Assembly: GCA_029863245.1 (NCBI GenBank)
Contig: JAOTVV010000003.1
Span: forward strand, 18,591-82,590
From: Gemmatimonadota bacterium
Lineage (GTDB): Bacteria; Gemmatimonadota; Gemmatimonadetes; Gemmatimonadales; GWC2-71-9
Direction: 5' to 3'
Length of the DNA stretch: 64,000 nucleotides
Shown: positions 34,779 through 44,395 of the stretch, piece after piece
How the letters are laid out: each line of letters starts with the position of its first letter
How positions within the stretch are numbered: the stretch's first letter is position 1
Notes under the pieces: model-generated
Database searches by the model: none
Told to the model about the DNA's origin: nothing
The model's input: the letters and a program-made list of their open reading frames with translations, nothing else
Translations under genes and position numbers: made by a program

Positions 34779-35869
34779 TCCGGGTGCTGATCGCAGGGGG
34801 CGGGACGGGTGGCCACCTAATGCCCGCACTCGCCCTTGCAGACGCACTGCGCAGCGAAACCGATGACGTCGAGCCGGTGTTGGTGGGAGCGGCGCGCGGT
34901 GTCGAAGCCCGCATCCTTCCAACGCGCTCCTTCCGCTACCACCTCCTTCCGGCCGAACCGCTCTATCGTCGCGCCTGGTGGCGGAATCTGCGCTGGCCGC
35001 TGATCCTCGCCCGACTGCTCAGAGCCGGCGCGCGGCTCTTGGAGGCTGAGCAGCCGGCGGTGGCGGTGGGGACCGGAGGCTACGCGTCCGGGCCCATCCT
35101 GTGGCAGGCCATGCGGCGTGGGGTGCCGCTGGTGCTCCAGGAGCAGAACGCTTTTCCGGGCCTCACGACGCGGTGGCTGGCCGGCCGAGCCCGGCAGATT
35201 CACCTGGGGTATCCGGAAGCCCGGCTCCATCTGCGCCCGGGCCGCCGCACGGAGGTGTGCCAGTACGGCAACCCCATCGTGCCACCGCCCGACCCGCGGC
35301 CCGACCGGGACCGCGCGAGGATGCAGCTCGGCCTGCCGACGGATGTCCCGGTCGTGTTCGTCATGGGGGGGAGCCAGGGGGCCAGGGCCGTCAACGAGGC
35401 CGTTGCCGGCGCCATGAGAAACGGAGCGTTCCGGGGCTGCGGGGTGCTGTGGAGTACCGGACCGGCGATGTACGACGAGTTTCGTGCCCATCACCAGGAG
35501 CCCGACCGCATCGTGCGGCCATTTTGGGACCCCGTCGCAGAGGCCTACGCGGCGGCCGATCTGGTGGTAGCCCGAGCGGGGGCGATGACGACCGCCGAGT
35601 TGTGTGCCTGGGGGCTACCGTCCGTGCTGGTTCCGCTGCCGACCGCCGCCGGGAGCCATCAGACCAGAAACGCTGAGGCGCTCGCTCAGGCCGGCGCGGC
35701 CGTGCACCTCGGCCAGGACCACCTGAGCCCTGAAGCGCTCGCGCGCGCCGTGCGCCAACTCCTCGATTCCCCCACCGACCGGTCCCGAATGGAGGCCGCC
35801 GCACGGGCCCGAGGGTACCCGAAAGCAGCCCAAAACATCGCCCGCCACATCCTGTCTCTAGTGAGCTAA
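34775..35869 (+). CDS. murG: UDP-GlcNAc:lipid I transferase MurG
   Basis: Adds GlcNAc to lipid I to make lipid II on the inner face of the membrane. From the GTG at 34775 the protein has 364 residues: GGGTGGHLMPALALADAL at 8-25, VGTGGYASGP, LQEQNAFPGLTTRWLA, GNPIV, VMGGSQGARAVN, ARAGAMTTAELCAWGLPSVLVPLPTAAGSHQTRNA. These are the MurG hallmark loops in order. It is the last gene before a 51-base gap that carries the murC promoter. Confidence 0.96.
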   Translation: MIRVLIAGGGTGGHLMPALALADALRSETDDVEPVLVGAARGVEARILPTRSFRYHLLPAEPLYRRAWWRNLRWPLILARLLRAGARLLEAEQPAVAVGTGGYASGPILWQAMRRGVPLVLQEQNAFPGLTTRWLAGRARQIHLGYPEARLHLRPGRRTEVCQYGNPIVPPPDPRPDRDRARMQLGLPTDVPVVFVMGGSQGARAVNEAVAGAMRNGAFRGCGVLWSTGPAMYDEFRAHHQEPDRIVRPFWDPVAEAYAAADLVVARAGAMTTAELCAWGLPSVLVPLPTAAGSHQTRNAEALAQAGAAVHLGQDHLSPEALARAVRQLLDSPTDRSRMEAAARARGYPKAAQNIARHILSLVS

Positions 35870-35880
35870 GTCCAGTACCT

Positions 35881-35908
35881 TTCGCAACTTTCGCGATCGC
35901 CTTATATT
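35881..35908 (+). promoter_or_regulatory. Internal promoter upstream of murC
   Basis: TATATT at 35903-35908, in an AT-rich patch unusual for this genome, lies 12 bases before the murC ATG. A weak -35 (TTCGCA, 35881-35886) is 16 bases upstream. No Shine-Dalgarno is present, so the murC message would have a leader of only about six bases. Confidence 0.5.
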
Positions 35909-35920
35909 AGCTGCCCACCG

Positions 35921-37300
35921 ATGCACCTTTTTGCCCCTGACGATCCCCGACCCATCCATTTCATGGGGATAGCGGGCGCTGGGATGAGTGCGCTGGCACT
36001 CGTCGCCCTGCGCCGCGGGGTTGCTGTCTCCGGCTGTGACGTTCATTCCGAAGCTGCCGACGAGTTGCGGCGGCACGGGGCCAAGGTACTGGCTGGCCAC
36101 GATCCAAGCCACGTAAGTGACTCTCGCGCATTGGTTTATACCGCTGCGGTTGCCGCCGACCATCCGGAGGTCGCCGCGGCCCGGGCTGCCGGCCTGCCAG
36201 TGATGACCAGGGCGCACGCGCTCTCGGCGGTGGTCGAGGGGGGGAGGGTGATCGGCGTGGCCGGTACGCACGGCAAGACGACGACCACGGCGATGGTGAC
36301 CGAGGCGCTCACCGCGGCTGGGCGAAACCCGACGGCGCTGGTGGGAGGGCGCGTCAATGCGTGGGAGGGAAACGTCCGGTTCGGTGGTGACGCCCTCTTC
36401 GTCGTCGAGGCCGACGAGTACGATCGCTCCTTCCTTGAGCTCGCGCCCGCCGTCGCTCTGGTGAACAACGTCGAGGCCGATCATCTGGAGTGCTATGGCT
36501 CGCTCGAGGCCTTGGAGGAGGCGTTCATCCGGTTCGCCGGACGGGCGGAGCGAGTGCTGGTGGGGGCCGATGACGGCGGGGCGAAGCGAGTCGGCGACGC
36601 GCTGACGGTCCCGGTGTGGACGGTGGGGTTGGCCAAGGACGCGGATCTCCGGCTCACCGATGTGGTGCGCGAGCCGAAACGGAATGCCGCGGCGCTGACG
36701 CTGCCCGACGGAAACACCGTGCGGCTCGAGCTTCGCGTGCCCGGTCTGCACAACCTCCGAAACGCCGCGATGGCCGTCGGTGCGGCGCTGGCCATCGGAG
36801 CGGACGTGGACGCGGCCGTGGATGGGCTGTCAGGGTTCGCCGGAGTGGGACGGCGGTTCGAGCTGCTCGGTACCGCTCGTGGAGTGACCATCGTGGACGA
36901 CTACGCGCATCATCCGTCCGAGGTCGCGGCAACCCTGGGGGCGATGCGGCAGCGGTATCCCGACGCCCGACTCGTCGCAGTCTTCCAGCCCCATCTCTTC
37001 TCGCGGACCCGCGACCTGGGGCAAGCCATGGGCATTGCACTCGCGATGGCCGACCGGGCGGTCGTGACCGAGATCTATCCGGCGCGCGAGCGGCCGATTC
37101 CTGGGGTGACCGGTGAAGTGGTCGCCGAGGCGGCCCGCATGGCCGGCGCGGTGGTGGAGTGGGTACCCATCCGCGGAGACGTGACCCACCGCGTGGCCGC
37201 GCTGGTGGCCGACGGGGACGTCGTGGTGACGTTGGGGGCCGGCGACATCACCGACGTGGGTCGCGAGCTGATGCGGCAGCTCAGCGGCGCGGCAGCGTGA
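35921..37300 (+). CDS. murC: UDP-MurNAc L-Ala ligase MurC
   Basis: Adds L-Ala to UDP-MurNAc, the first step of the stem peptide. The 459-residue protein has IHFMGIAGAGMSALA at 11-25, ATP motif GVAGTHGKTTTTAMV, VVEADEYDRSFLEL, LVNNVEADHLECY, GLHNLRNAAMAV and DDYAHHPSEVAATL, as in the family. The usual fusion partner or neighbour murB is missing. The ATG sits just after an internal promoter, so murC-ftsQ-ftsA-ftsZ can be expressed apart from the upstream genes. It overlaps ftsQ by GTGA. Confidence 0.96.
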   Translation: MHLFAPDDPRPIHFMGIAGAGMSALALVALRRGVAVSGCDVHSEAADELRRHGAKVLAGHDPSHVSDSRALVYTAAVAADHPEVAAARAAGLPVMTRAHALSAVVEGGRVIGVAGTHGKTTTTAMVTEALTAAGRNPTALVGGRVNAWEGNVRFGGDALFVVEADEYDRSFLELAPAVALVNNVEADHLECYGSLEALEEAFIRFAGRAERVLVGADDGGAKRVGDALTVPVWTVGLAKDADLRLTDVVREPKRNAAALTLPDGNTVRLELRVPGLHNLRNAAMAVGAALAIGADVDAAVDGLSGFAGVGRRFELLGTARGVTIVDDYAHHPSEVAATLGAMRQRYPDARLVAVFQPHLFSRTRDLGQAMGIALAMADRAVVTEIYPARERPIPGVTGEVVAEAARMAGAVVEWVPIRGDVTHRVAALVADGDVVVTLGAGDITDVGRELMRQLSGAAA

Positions 37301-37977
37301 AGCGGCGGGTCGCCGTCCTCGCGGTCGTCCTCGGGGCGGTGGCGCTGGCGTACGTGCTGTTGCCGCTGGGGCTACGCCGGATCGACTTCTTCCGGGTGCG
37401 CCAGGTGGAGCTGGTCGGCGTGCGGTATCTATCCCCGGAGCGCGTGCTTGCCGGCCTCATGCTTCCGTCCGATCTCAACTTGTTCGATCCGCTTGGTGAC
37501 TTGGAACAGCGGGCCGAATCGGTACCAGGGATCGTGCGGGCCACGGCGGCGAGGCGCCTCCCGGCGACGCTCCGCATCTCGGTGGTCGAGGAATTGCCGG
37601 TCGCGTTTGCGCGCGGCAGCGGTGGGCTCGTTCCGCTTGACGGTGCGGGGCATCCGCTTCCCTACGACGCCGCGGCGACGGGCTTCGATCTCCCGATCGT
37701 CGAGCGACCGGATTCGGTGCTCACGCGCATCCTCACATTGGTGCGCCGAACGGATGCGACGCTGTTCGAGCAGGTGGATGCCGCCCGGCGCGGTCGCGAC
37801 GAATCCGTTATTCTGGAGGTGGGCACTCGGCGCGTCCTGTTGGGCTCGGGCGCGGTCGAGGACGATATTCGAGCCGTGCGAGCCGTCCGCCTGCACCTCA
37901 CGCAGCAGGAGATCCCGTTTCGGGAGCTCGATGCCCGGTTCGAGGGGTGGGTCGTCGTACGTCGGGGGAGAGCGTGA
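37297..37977 (+). CDS. ftsQ: Cell division protein FtsQ/DivIB
   Basis: A 226-residue bitopic protein: short basic tail (MKRR), a transmembrane helix (about 5-24), then a POTRA domain (about 28-95: IDFFRVRQVELVGVRYLSPERVLAGLML...LEQRAESVPGIVRATAARRLPATLRISVVEE) and the FtsQ beta domain. It links FtsA/FtsZ in the cytoplasm to FtsW/FtsI in the periplasm through FtsL and FtsB. GTG start in a GTGA overlap with murC, and a GTGA overlap with ftsA downstream. Confidence 0.93.
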   Translation: MKRRVAVLAVVLGAVALAYVLLPLGLRRIDFFRVRQVELVGVRYLSPERVLAGLMLPSDLNLFDPLGDLEQRAESVPGIVRATAARRLPATLRISVVEELPVAFARGSGGLVPLDGAGHPLPYDAAATGFDLPIVERPDSVLTRILTLVRRTDATLFEQVDAARRGRDESVILEVGTRRVLLGSGAVEDDIRAVRAVRLHLTQQEIPFRELDARFEGWVVVRRGRA

Positions 37978-39203
37978 AGCGTGAATCGGTAGTTGCTGGG
38001 CTGGACATAGGCAGCACGAAGACGTGCGCCGTGATCGCGGAGGTTGCGGGCGAGGGGCGATCGGTGTCGACGAAGATCCTCGGCGTGGGTCTCGCTCGCA
38101 CGACCGGCGTTCGACGCGGCGTGGTGCGCGACATCGACGAGACCACGCGAGCGGTGGGGAGCGCGGTGCGCGACGCCGAGCGGATGGCGGGAGCCAAGGT
38201 CACCGGCGTCTACTGCGGCGTCTCCGCCGAGAACGTTCGGACCCAGGTGACCAAGGGTCTGGTGGCCGTGACCGGGAACGAGGTCAAGGCGGCGGACGTG
38301 AAACGCGTGCACGAAGTCGCCTTGAGCGTGAGCCTCGGTGACGAGCACGCGCTGTTGCTTCCGATCCCCCAGGAGTACACGCTCGACAAGCAGGGGGGCA
38401 TCAACGATCCCGTCGGCATGACCGGCATGCGGCTCGAGGTCGAGATGCGGATCGTGGCCGTGCACAAGCAGTCGGCACAAAACCTCCGCAAGGCCGTGGA
38501 GCGTGCCGGTTACCCGGTGCACGAGCTGGTGCTCGAGCCGCTCGCGGCGGCGCAAGCGGTGCTGACCGACGAAGAGAAGGAACTCGGCTGTGCCCTGGTG
38601 GAGCTTGGCGGTGGCTCGACTACCGTCGCTATCTTCCATGACCACAAGCTGAGGCACCTGTCGTCGGATCGGTGCGCGGGCGCGTACGTGACCAGCGACT
38701 TGGTCCACGGGTTGAGCGTCACGCAGACCGACGCGGAGCGCTTGAAGGAACGGTGGGGTGTCGCGTACACTCCTCTGGTCGACCCGGACGAGATGATCGA
38801 GTTGCCGAGCACGCCGGGGCAGGGGGCACGGCACGCCAAACGGGAGTTGGTGGCGCACATCGTTCATCAGCGGTTGGACGAGATCTTCGGTCGGGTGCTC
38901 GATCAGATTGGCCAGGCGGGGTATGCCGGGCGGCTCGCTGCGGGAGTGGTGCTAACAGGTGGCGGGGCGCACATGGCCGGGATCGTGGAGCTCGGACGAG
39001 AGGTGTTCGCGATGCCGGTGCGCAAAGGTGTGCCGGAGCGCGGCATCAAGGGATTGGTCGACAGCGTACAGGCTCCGCGGTACGCGGTGCCGGTGGGCTT
39101 GGCCCTCTACGGGATGCGTCGTTCCCTGGGGGACGCCGCGGGAGACACCACCGTGGACAGGGTTTTGGGTCCGGTGAAGCGTTGGCTGCAGGAGTTCTTT
39201 TAG
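37974..39203 (+). CDS. ftsA: Cell division protein FtsA
   Basis: Actin-like ATPase that tethers FtsZ to the membrane and activates the divisome. From the GTG at 37974 the protein has 409 residues. The actin-fold motifs are [17 protein letters not shown] (phosphate 1), [17 protein letters not shown] (phosphate 2) and [12 protein letters not shown] (adenosine). The SHS2/1C domain is inserted at about 80-160. The C-terminal amphipathic targeting sequence is probably VKRWLQEFF, as expected for membrane attachment. It precedes ftsZ by 23 bases. Confidence 0.96.
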   Translation: MKRESVVAGLDIGSTKTCAVIAEVAGEGRSVSTKILGVGLARTTGVRRGVVRDIDETTRAVGSAVRDAERMAGAKVTGVYCGVSAENVRTQVTKGLVAVTGNEVKAADVKRVHEVALSVSLGDEHALLLPIPQEYTLDKQGGINDPVGMTGMRLEVEMRIVAVHKQSAQNLRKAVERAGYPVHELVLEPLAAAQAVLTDEEKELGCALVELGGGSTTVAIFHDHKLRHLSSDRCAGAYVTSDLVHGLSVTQTDAERLKERWGVAYTPLVDPDEMIELPSTPGQGARHAKRELVAHIVHQRLDEIFGRVLDQIGQAGYAGRLAAGVVLTGGGAHMAGIVELGREVFAMPVRKGVPERGIKGLVDSVQAPRYAVPVGLALYGMRRSLGDAAGDTTVDRVLGPVKRWLQEFF

Positions 39204-39226
39204 CCACAGGCGACAACGAGGAACGC

Positions 39227-40363
39227 ATGGTCTTCGAACTCGAGGAATCGATCGCGAAGAACGCCCGCATGAAGGTGGCAGGGATCGGCGGGGGTGGAGG
39301 CAACGCCGTGAACCGGATGATCGAAGAGCGCCTTTCTGGGGTGGAGTTCATCTCGATCAACACGGACGCGCAGGCACTCCTCCACAACAGAGCGGACATC
39401 AAGACCCAGATCGGCAAGAAGCTGACCCGGGGCCTTGGCGCCGGCGCCCGTCCGGAGATCGGCCGACAGGCGATCGAGGAGAATCGCGACGATGTGCTGC
39501 ACGTGCTGGAAGGTGCCGACCTCGTGTTCGTCACCTGCGGTATGGGCGGCGGAACTGGCACGGGCGCGGCGCCGATCGTGGCACAGCTGTCCCGCGACGT
39601 GGGGGCCCTGACGGTCGGGATCGTGACCAAGCCATTCCTGTTCGAGGGCCGGAAGCGGATGCGGCAGGCCGAAATCGGCATTGCCGAAATGCGCAAACAC
39701 GTCGACACGATGATCGTGGTGCCCAACGAGCGGTTGCTCGCGGTGGTGGGCAAGAACGTCCCGTTCCAGGAGGCCCTCAAGAAGGCCGATGAGGTCTTGC
39801 TGCATGCGACCCAGGGGATCTCGACCCTCATCAGCATCACGGGCCTCGTGAATGTGGATTTCGCCGATGTTCGAACGGTGATGCAGAATGGCGGCTCGGC
39901 CCTCATGGGCACCGGGGTCGGGCGCGGTGAGGACCGGGCCATCGAAGCGGCGCAGCAGGCCATCACGAGCCCGCTGCTGGATAATGTCTCGATTGGCGGG
40001 TCGACCGGCGTGCTGGTGAATATCAATGGTGGCGAAGACCTCACGTTGGGCGAAGTGAATCAGATCAGCGAGATCATCCACGATGCCGCGGGCGATCAGG
40101 CCGAGATCATCTTCGGGGCGGTGCACGATCCGGCGATGGCGGGTGAGGTGCGGGTGACCGTGATCGCGACGGGGTTCGACAAGGTTGTCACCCAGCAGGA
40201 GGGACCCTTCGGCCGAGCCGGGCTGCCCGGCGTGCTCCCGTTCCCGCAGCGCCCGCAGCGCATCTCCACGCCGCTGCAGCCTTCCAGCCCGACGCCAGCC
40301 GTTCCCAACGCCGAGGTGGGAGAGATGGAGATCCCGACATTCATCCGGCGCCAGATGGACTGA
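39227..40363 (+). CDS. ftsZ: Cell division GTPase FtsZ
   Basis: Tubulin homologue that forms the Z ring. From the ATG at 39227 (GAGG seven bases upstream) the protein has 378 residues. [16 protein letters not shown] opens the nucleotide site, with the tubulin signature GGGTGTG at 107-113 and the T7 loop NVDFADV. A Pro/Gln-rich linker follows from about 315, then the conserved C-terminal peptide [11 protein letters not shown] that binds FtsA and other partners. The stop overlaps the next ATG by one base, tying an M23 peptidase to FtsZ translation. Confidence 0.97.
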   Translation: MVFELEESIAKNARMKVAGIGGGGGNAVNRMIEERLSGVEFISINTDAQALLHNRADIKTQIGKKLTRGLGAGARPEIGRQAIEENRDDVLHVLEGADLVFVTCGMGGGTGTGAAPIVAQLSRDVGALTVGIVTKPFLFEGRKRMRQAEIGIAEMRKHVDTMIVVPNERLLAVVGKNVPFQEALKKADEVLLHATQGISTLISITGLVNVDFADVRTVMQNGGSALMGTGVGRGEDRAIEAAQQAITSPLLDNVSIGGSTGVLVNINGGEDLTLGEVNQISEIIHDAAGDQAEIIFGAVHDPAMAGEVRVTVIATGFDKVVTQQEGPFGRAGLPGVLPFPQRPQRISTPLQPSSPTPAVPNAEVGEMEIPTFIRRQMD

Positions 40364-41625
40364 TGCACCGGCGTGCGCTTCGCGTCGCCGGCGGGCTCGC
40401 CGCCGGCATCGCGCTCCTTCGCATCGGCACGAGCGTGTTCGGCGGTGACGACCTGCCAGTTGCACTGCCACTCGTCGTCTCGACGGCCTACGAGGAGCGA
40501 AGCGATACGCTCCAGTCCAGCGAGACGCTCTCCCACCTGTTCGCACGCCACAACATCGTCGGATCCGAGCTCCTGCAACTTCTCGAGGCGGCCGAGCCCA
40601 TCGATCCCAGACGAGTGCGCGCGGGTCAGGTGTTCGCGTTTCGGTACGTGCTCAACGAGCCGGTGCCGGAGCGTGTGACGGTACGGCTCGGGAGCGAGCA
40701 GATCCTCCGGTTGAAGCGGGACGTGGACGTGGGATGGCTCGGCGAGTCGCAGCCGATCTACTGGACCGTCAATACCGAGATCGCCTGGGGGCAGATTCGA
40801 TCCTCGTTGTACGAGACCGTGGAGGGGTTGGTACCCGACGACGTACTGCCACCGGCGGAACGCGCGCGCCTTACGTGGGACCTGGCCGACGGCGTGTTCG
40901 GATGGGTGGTCGACTTCACGCGGGACAACTACCCCGGTGACGCCTTCGAGATCGCCTACGAGCGTCTCACGTCCGATCTCGGGGACGTGCGGTTCGGCCG
41001 GATCCTCGCGGCCAAAGTCGAGACGCGCGGCGTGGAGAACTCGGCCTACGTCATGACCGATGACCGGGGCTTCAACGCCTACTACTCTGCCGAGGGGCAT
41101 TCGCTGCGGCGAGCGTTCAAGCTCTACCCCGCCGAGTTCCGGCGGATCTCCTCGGGGTTTTCGCGCAACCGCTACCATCCCATTCTGAAGCAGAGCCGGC
41201 CACATCTCGGGGTAGACTACTCGGCGGCGAGTGGCACGCCGATCATGGCCACGGGCGACGGGACGGTGACGCGCGCCAGCCGCTGGGGCGGCTACGGACT
41301 CGTGGTCGTGATTCGCCATCCCAAGGGTATCCAGACGCGCTATGCGCACATGCGAAGTCTGGCCTCGGGCATCCACGCCGGAACACGGGTGCGGCAGAGC
41401 CAGGTGATCGGATATGTGGGGATGTCGGGGCTGGCCAACGCGCCCCACCTGCACTACGAGTTTCTGAAGAACGGTCGGCACGTCGACCCGCGAACGGCCG
41501 TGCGCTTCGGCGAAGGCGACCCCGTGCCGAAGGCGCGGCGGGCCGAGTTCGACTCACTGAAGATCCAGTACGACAGGTTGCTCGCCCCTCCAGCGGCTCC
41601 CACCATCGCGGCCGGACTCGACTGA
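40363..41625 (+). CDS. M23-family peptidoglycan endopeptidase
   Basis: A 420-residue exported protein with an N-terminal hydrophobic segment (about 7-22), a LysM/opacity-associated-like region around 40-130 (TLSHLFARHNIVGSELLQLLEAAEPIDPRRVRAGQVFAFR), and a C-terminal M23 domain. The zinc ligands are H281 and D285 (HLGVD) and H364 (HLH at 362-364), all present, so it should be active rather than an EnvC-like activator. Overlap with the ftsZ stop by one base suggests a septal role such as splitting peptidoglycan or activating division. It resembles MepM/YebA-type endopeptidases. Confidence 0.9.
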   Translation: MHRRALRVAGGLAAGIALLRIGTSVFGGDDLPVALPLVVSTAYEERSDTLQSSETLSHLFARHNIVGSELLQLLEAAEPIDPRRVRAGQVFAFRYVLNEPVPERVTVRLGSEQILRLKRDVDVGWLGESQPIYWTVNTEIAWGQIRSSLYETVEGLVPDDVLPPAERARLTWDLADGVFGWVVDFTRDNYPGDAFEIAYERLTSDLGDVRFGRILAAKVETRGVENSAYVMTDDRGFNAYYSAEGHSLRRAFKLYPAEFRRISSGFSRNRYHPILKQSRPHLGVDYSAASGTPIMATGDGTVTRASRWGGYGLVVVIRHPKGIQTRYAHMRSLASGIHAGTRVRQSQVIGYVGMSGLANAPHLHYEFLKNGRHVDPRTAVRFGEGDPVPKARRAEFDSLKIQYDRLLAPPAAPTIAAGLD

Positions 41626-41690
41626 CTGGCGACGGATCGGGGGCGATGGGTGACGTACCCCGTGATCCGATGCCCTGAACAGCCGGACCC

Positions 41691-43502
41691 ATGGTGTTGA
41701 TCGTCGCGATCGTTGCCGCCGCGTTTGCGCTCGGCCTCTGGGTCTATGTGCTCCGCGAAGATCTCGGCGCCGAGGGAGTGGGGCTCGCGACGCTTCGTGC
41801 CGCCGGTGTCGGCCTGCTGGCCCTCCTGTTGCTCAATCCCAGCTGGCTGGACGACGCCGTGCCCGGGCGGACCACCGTCCTGTTGGACCGGTCCCTGAGC
41901 TTTCACGCCGCCGGCGGGCAGTGGGAGACCGCTCGCGACACGGCGCGCCGGATCGCCGGCCCGCGCGGCCGCCTCCTGGGGTTCGGGGCCACGGTCGGGC
42001 CCGTCGAAGACTCGGTTCCGCTCGACGGCGACTCGCGACTCCGCGAGGCCCTTACGGTTGCACGGGGCCTCGGCGGCCCCGTCACCGTGGTGACTGATGG
42101 GGAACTCACGGATCTCGCCACGATTCCGCCGCAGCTCCTGAACGGCGTCGAGATGGTGGTGTTACCGCGCCACGACGTGCCTGGCGTGGCCCTGCTGCAC
42201 GTGGACCTGCCGACCACGGTTGCCCGTGACGACTCGGTCGTGGCCACGGTGGTCATCGGCACGTGGGGCCAGCTGGGTGGCAGGGTGAGCCTCGAGGTCA
42301 CCCTCGACGGTCGGCGCCTTCGCGGCGGGCAATTCGATCTGCCGCCCCCGCCGGCCACGGCCCGTCGCGCGGTCGTGCTCCCCCCGCGGGCGTTGGCTCC
42401 CGGTACCCACGTGGTCGCGTTTCGGGTCGCCGCGGACGGCGACGTGGAATTGCGGGACAATGTTCGGCTCCGCACGATCACGGTGACGGACGTGGCGCCC
42501 ATCGTGGTCATACTAGACCCACCCGACTGGGACGGACGCTTTCTCGCGGCCGTGGTGGCCGACGTGTCCGGCGTGCCGGTCCGCGGATTTGCCCGCGTGG
42601 CGGGGGAGTCGTGGATCGAGACCCGGAAGGGAACGGGCGTGACCGCGACGACCATCCGCCAGGCGGTCACCGGTGCGTCACTCGTGGTGGCGCGGGGCGA
42701 TCTCACCGCGTGGGGCGTCCCCGGCACGACCCCGGTGTGGCGGTGGTCGGTCGAGGGCGAGGCGCCACAGCTCGGGGAGTGGTACCTGTCCGGCCCGGTT
42801 CCCTCCTCTCCGCTCCTCGCCGACCTGGCGCGGGTGGAGTGGGATTCCCTGCCGCCGCTCCTTGCTGCCAACGCGCGGCGCGGGACCGCGGACAGCTGGA
42901 CGGTTCTCGCCGCACGCGAGGGGCGGCGTGGCCCGCCGCGCCCCCTCGTGGTCGGATCGACGAGTGGCAGCCGGCGCGAATTGGTGACGGGAGGTGATGG
43001 CTTTTATCGCTGGATGCTGCGCGGAGGCGCGGGGCTCGAGGCGTTTCGTACCCTGGTGGCGGCGGGTACGGACTGGTTGCTGGCGTCCGATCGGCCTGCC
43101 CGACGCGGGCGGCTCGACGCATTGCGCGTGGTGCAGCGCGGAGTCCCCGTCGGCTTTCAGTGGCGAGCGGATTCGCCGCCGGATTCGGTGGCCGTGACGC
43201 TGCAAAGCGCCACGGCCGACACCGTGGTTGTGCTCCGCTTCGATGTCGAGGGCAGGGCCAGCGCCTCGCTCGATCCCGGCACGTACCAATGGCAGTGGGA
43301 CGGGGAGCGGGGATCGATCGTGGTCGAGGAGTACTCCGATGAGTGGCCCCCGCGCGACGGCGTGGTGCGATCGGAACGGCCGGCGGATGGAGTGACGTCG
43401 CGCGTGGAAGCATATCTGCGGCAGCGGTGGTGGGCGTTCGCGCTGGTGATCGTGGCGTTCGTGGGTGAGTGGGCATGGCGTCAGCGTCGAGGCTTGCCAT
43501 GA
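41691..43502 (+). CDS. Membrane protein with VWA-like domain
   Basis: A 603-residue protein with hydrophobic segments at about 2-20 and 34-49, a large soluble part, and a C-terminal transmembrane helix (about 578-595) with a basic tail. Residues 62-70 (TVLLDRSLS) give the DxSxS metal-site motif of von Willebrand A domains, and TVVTDGEL near 130 fits a later VWA strand. This resembles the BatA/B-type aerotolerance membrane proteins and uncharacterised VWA proteins, but no MoxR ATPase is adjacent. The 65 bases before it (41626-41690) contain no recognised signal. It overlaps ftsY by ATGA. Function is unknown. Confidence 0.75.
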   Translation: MVLIVAIVAAAFALGLWVYVLREDLGAEGVGLATLRAAGVGLLALLLLNPSWLDDAVPGRTTVLLDRSLSFHAAGGQWETARDTARRIAGPRGRLLGFGATVGPVEDSVPLDGDSRLREALTVARGLGGPVTVVTDGELTDLATIPPQLLNGVEMVVLPRHDVPGVALLHVDLPTTVARDDSVVATVVIGTWGQLGGRVSLEVTLDGRRLRGGQFDLPPPPATARRAVVLPPRALAPGTHVVAFRVAADGDVELRDNVRLRTITVTDVAPIVVILDPPDWDGRFLAAVVADVSGVPVRGFARVAGESWIETRKGTGVTATTIRQAVTGASLVVARGDLTAWGVPGTTPVWRWSVEGEAPQLGEWYLSGPVPSSPLLADLARVEWDSLPPLLAANARRGTADSWTVLAAREGRRGPPRPLVVGSTSGSRRELVTGGDGFYRWMLRGGAGLEAFRTLVAAGTDWLLASDRPARRGRLDALRVVQRGVPVGFQWRADSPPDSVAVTLQSATADTVVVLRFDVEGRASASLDPGTYQWQWDGERGSIVVEEYSDEWPPRDGVVRSERPADGVTSRVEAYLRQRWWAFALVIVAFVGEWAWRQRRGLP

Positions 43503-44395
43503 GGAAGGGTCTGTGGCAGCGGATCAAAGAGGTGGCGCTCACCGACGTGACCGTGTTGGTGAAAGGGCTTGACAGCGAGACGCTGGAACGCGTGGAGCGA
43601 GTGCTCGTGGAGGCGGATTTCGGTCCTGCCGCGCTCGACATCGCGGAGGACCTGGAGGGACAGCTCAGGCGGGGTGCGCTCAAGTCCGAGGCGGCGGTGC
43701 GCGCCTGGCTCACCGAACGCGTCACCGGCTACCTGCCCCCGGCCTCGGCGGCTACCGGGCTCGAATTGGGTGACGGCTCGGGGCCTGCCGTGGTCCTCAT
43801 CTTCGGGGTAAACGGCGGAGGCAAGACGACCACGATCGCCAAGCTGGCGCACGGGCTCCGGCGTGAGGGCCGATCCGTGCTGCTTGCGGCGGCCGACACC
43901 TTTCGGGCCGGTGCTCGCGAGCAGCTGCGCATCTGGGCCGACCGGCTCGACGTTCCAATCGTGACCGGCTCCCAGGGCGGCGACCCGGCTGCGGTGGCGT
44001 TCGACGCGATCGAGGCGGCCACGGCTCGCGGTGTGGACGCGGTGCTGATCGACACGGCGGGGCGTCTTCACACGCACGGCGACCTCATGGACGAACTCAA
44101 GAAGATTGCCCGCGTCGTGAGCCGGAAACGCGCTGGCGCGCCGCACGAGAGTCTTCTCGTGCTGGATGCCACGGTGGGGCAGAACGCGTTCCAGCAGGGG
44201 CGGCTCTTCTCCGAGGCCGTCCCGCTCACGGGCATCGTGCTGACCAAGCTAGACGGCACGGCCAAGGGTGGGGCGGTGCTGCGGGTCCAGCATGAGCTCG
44301 GGCTGCCGATCCGGTTCGTCGGCGTGGGTGAGGGGCTCGCCGATCTGGAGATCTTCAATCCCGCCCGGTTCGCCGAGCGGCTCCTGGCCGACTGA
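43499..44395 (+). CDS. ftsY: Signal recognition particle receptor FtsY
   Basis: SRP receptor GTPase for co-translational membrane insertion. The 298-residue protein consists of N and G domains: helical N domain about 1-85, P-loop GVNGGGKTTTIAKLA, DTFRAGAREQLR, DTAGRLHTHGDLMDEL, TKLDGTAKGGA and the closing GVGEGLADLEIFNPARF. The acidic A domain of E. coli FtsY is absent, as in most bacteria. The ATG at 43499 overlaps the preceding stop (ATGA). It shares one base with recG. Confidence 0.96.
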   Translation: MRKGLWQRIKEVALTDVTVLVKGLDSETLERVERVLVEADFGPAALDIAEDLEGQLRRGALKSEAAVRAWLTERVTGYLPPASAATGLELGDGSGPAVVLIFGVNGGGKTTTIAKLAHGLRREGRSVLLAAADTFRAGAREQLRIWADRLDVPIVTGSQGGDPAAVAFDAIEAATARGVDAVLIDTAGRLHTHGDLMDELKKIARVVSRKRAGAPHESLLVLDATVGQNAFQQGRLFSEAVPLTGIVLTKLDGTAKGGAVLRVQHELGLPIRFVGVGEGLADLEIFNPARFAERLLAD

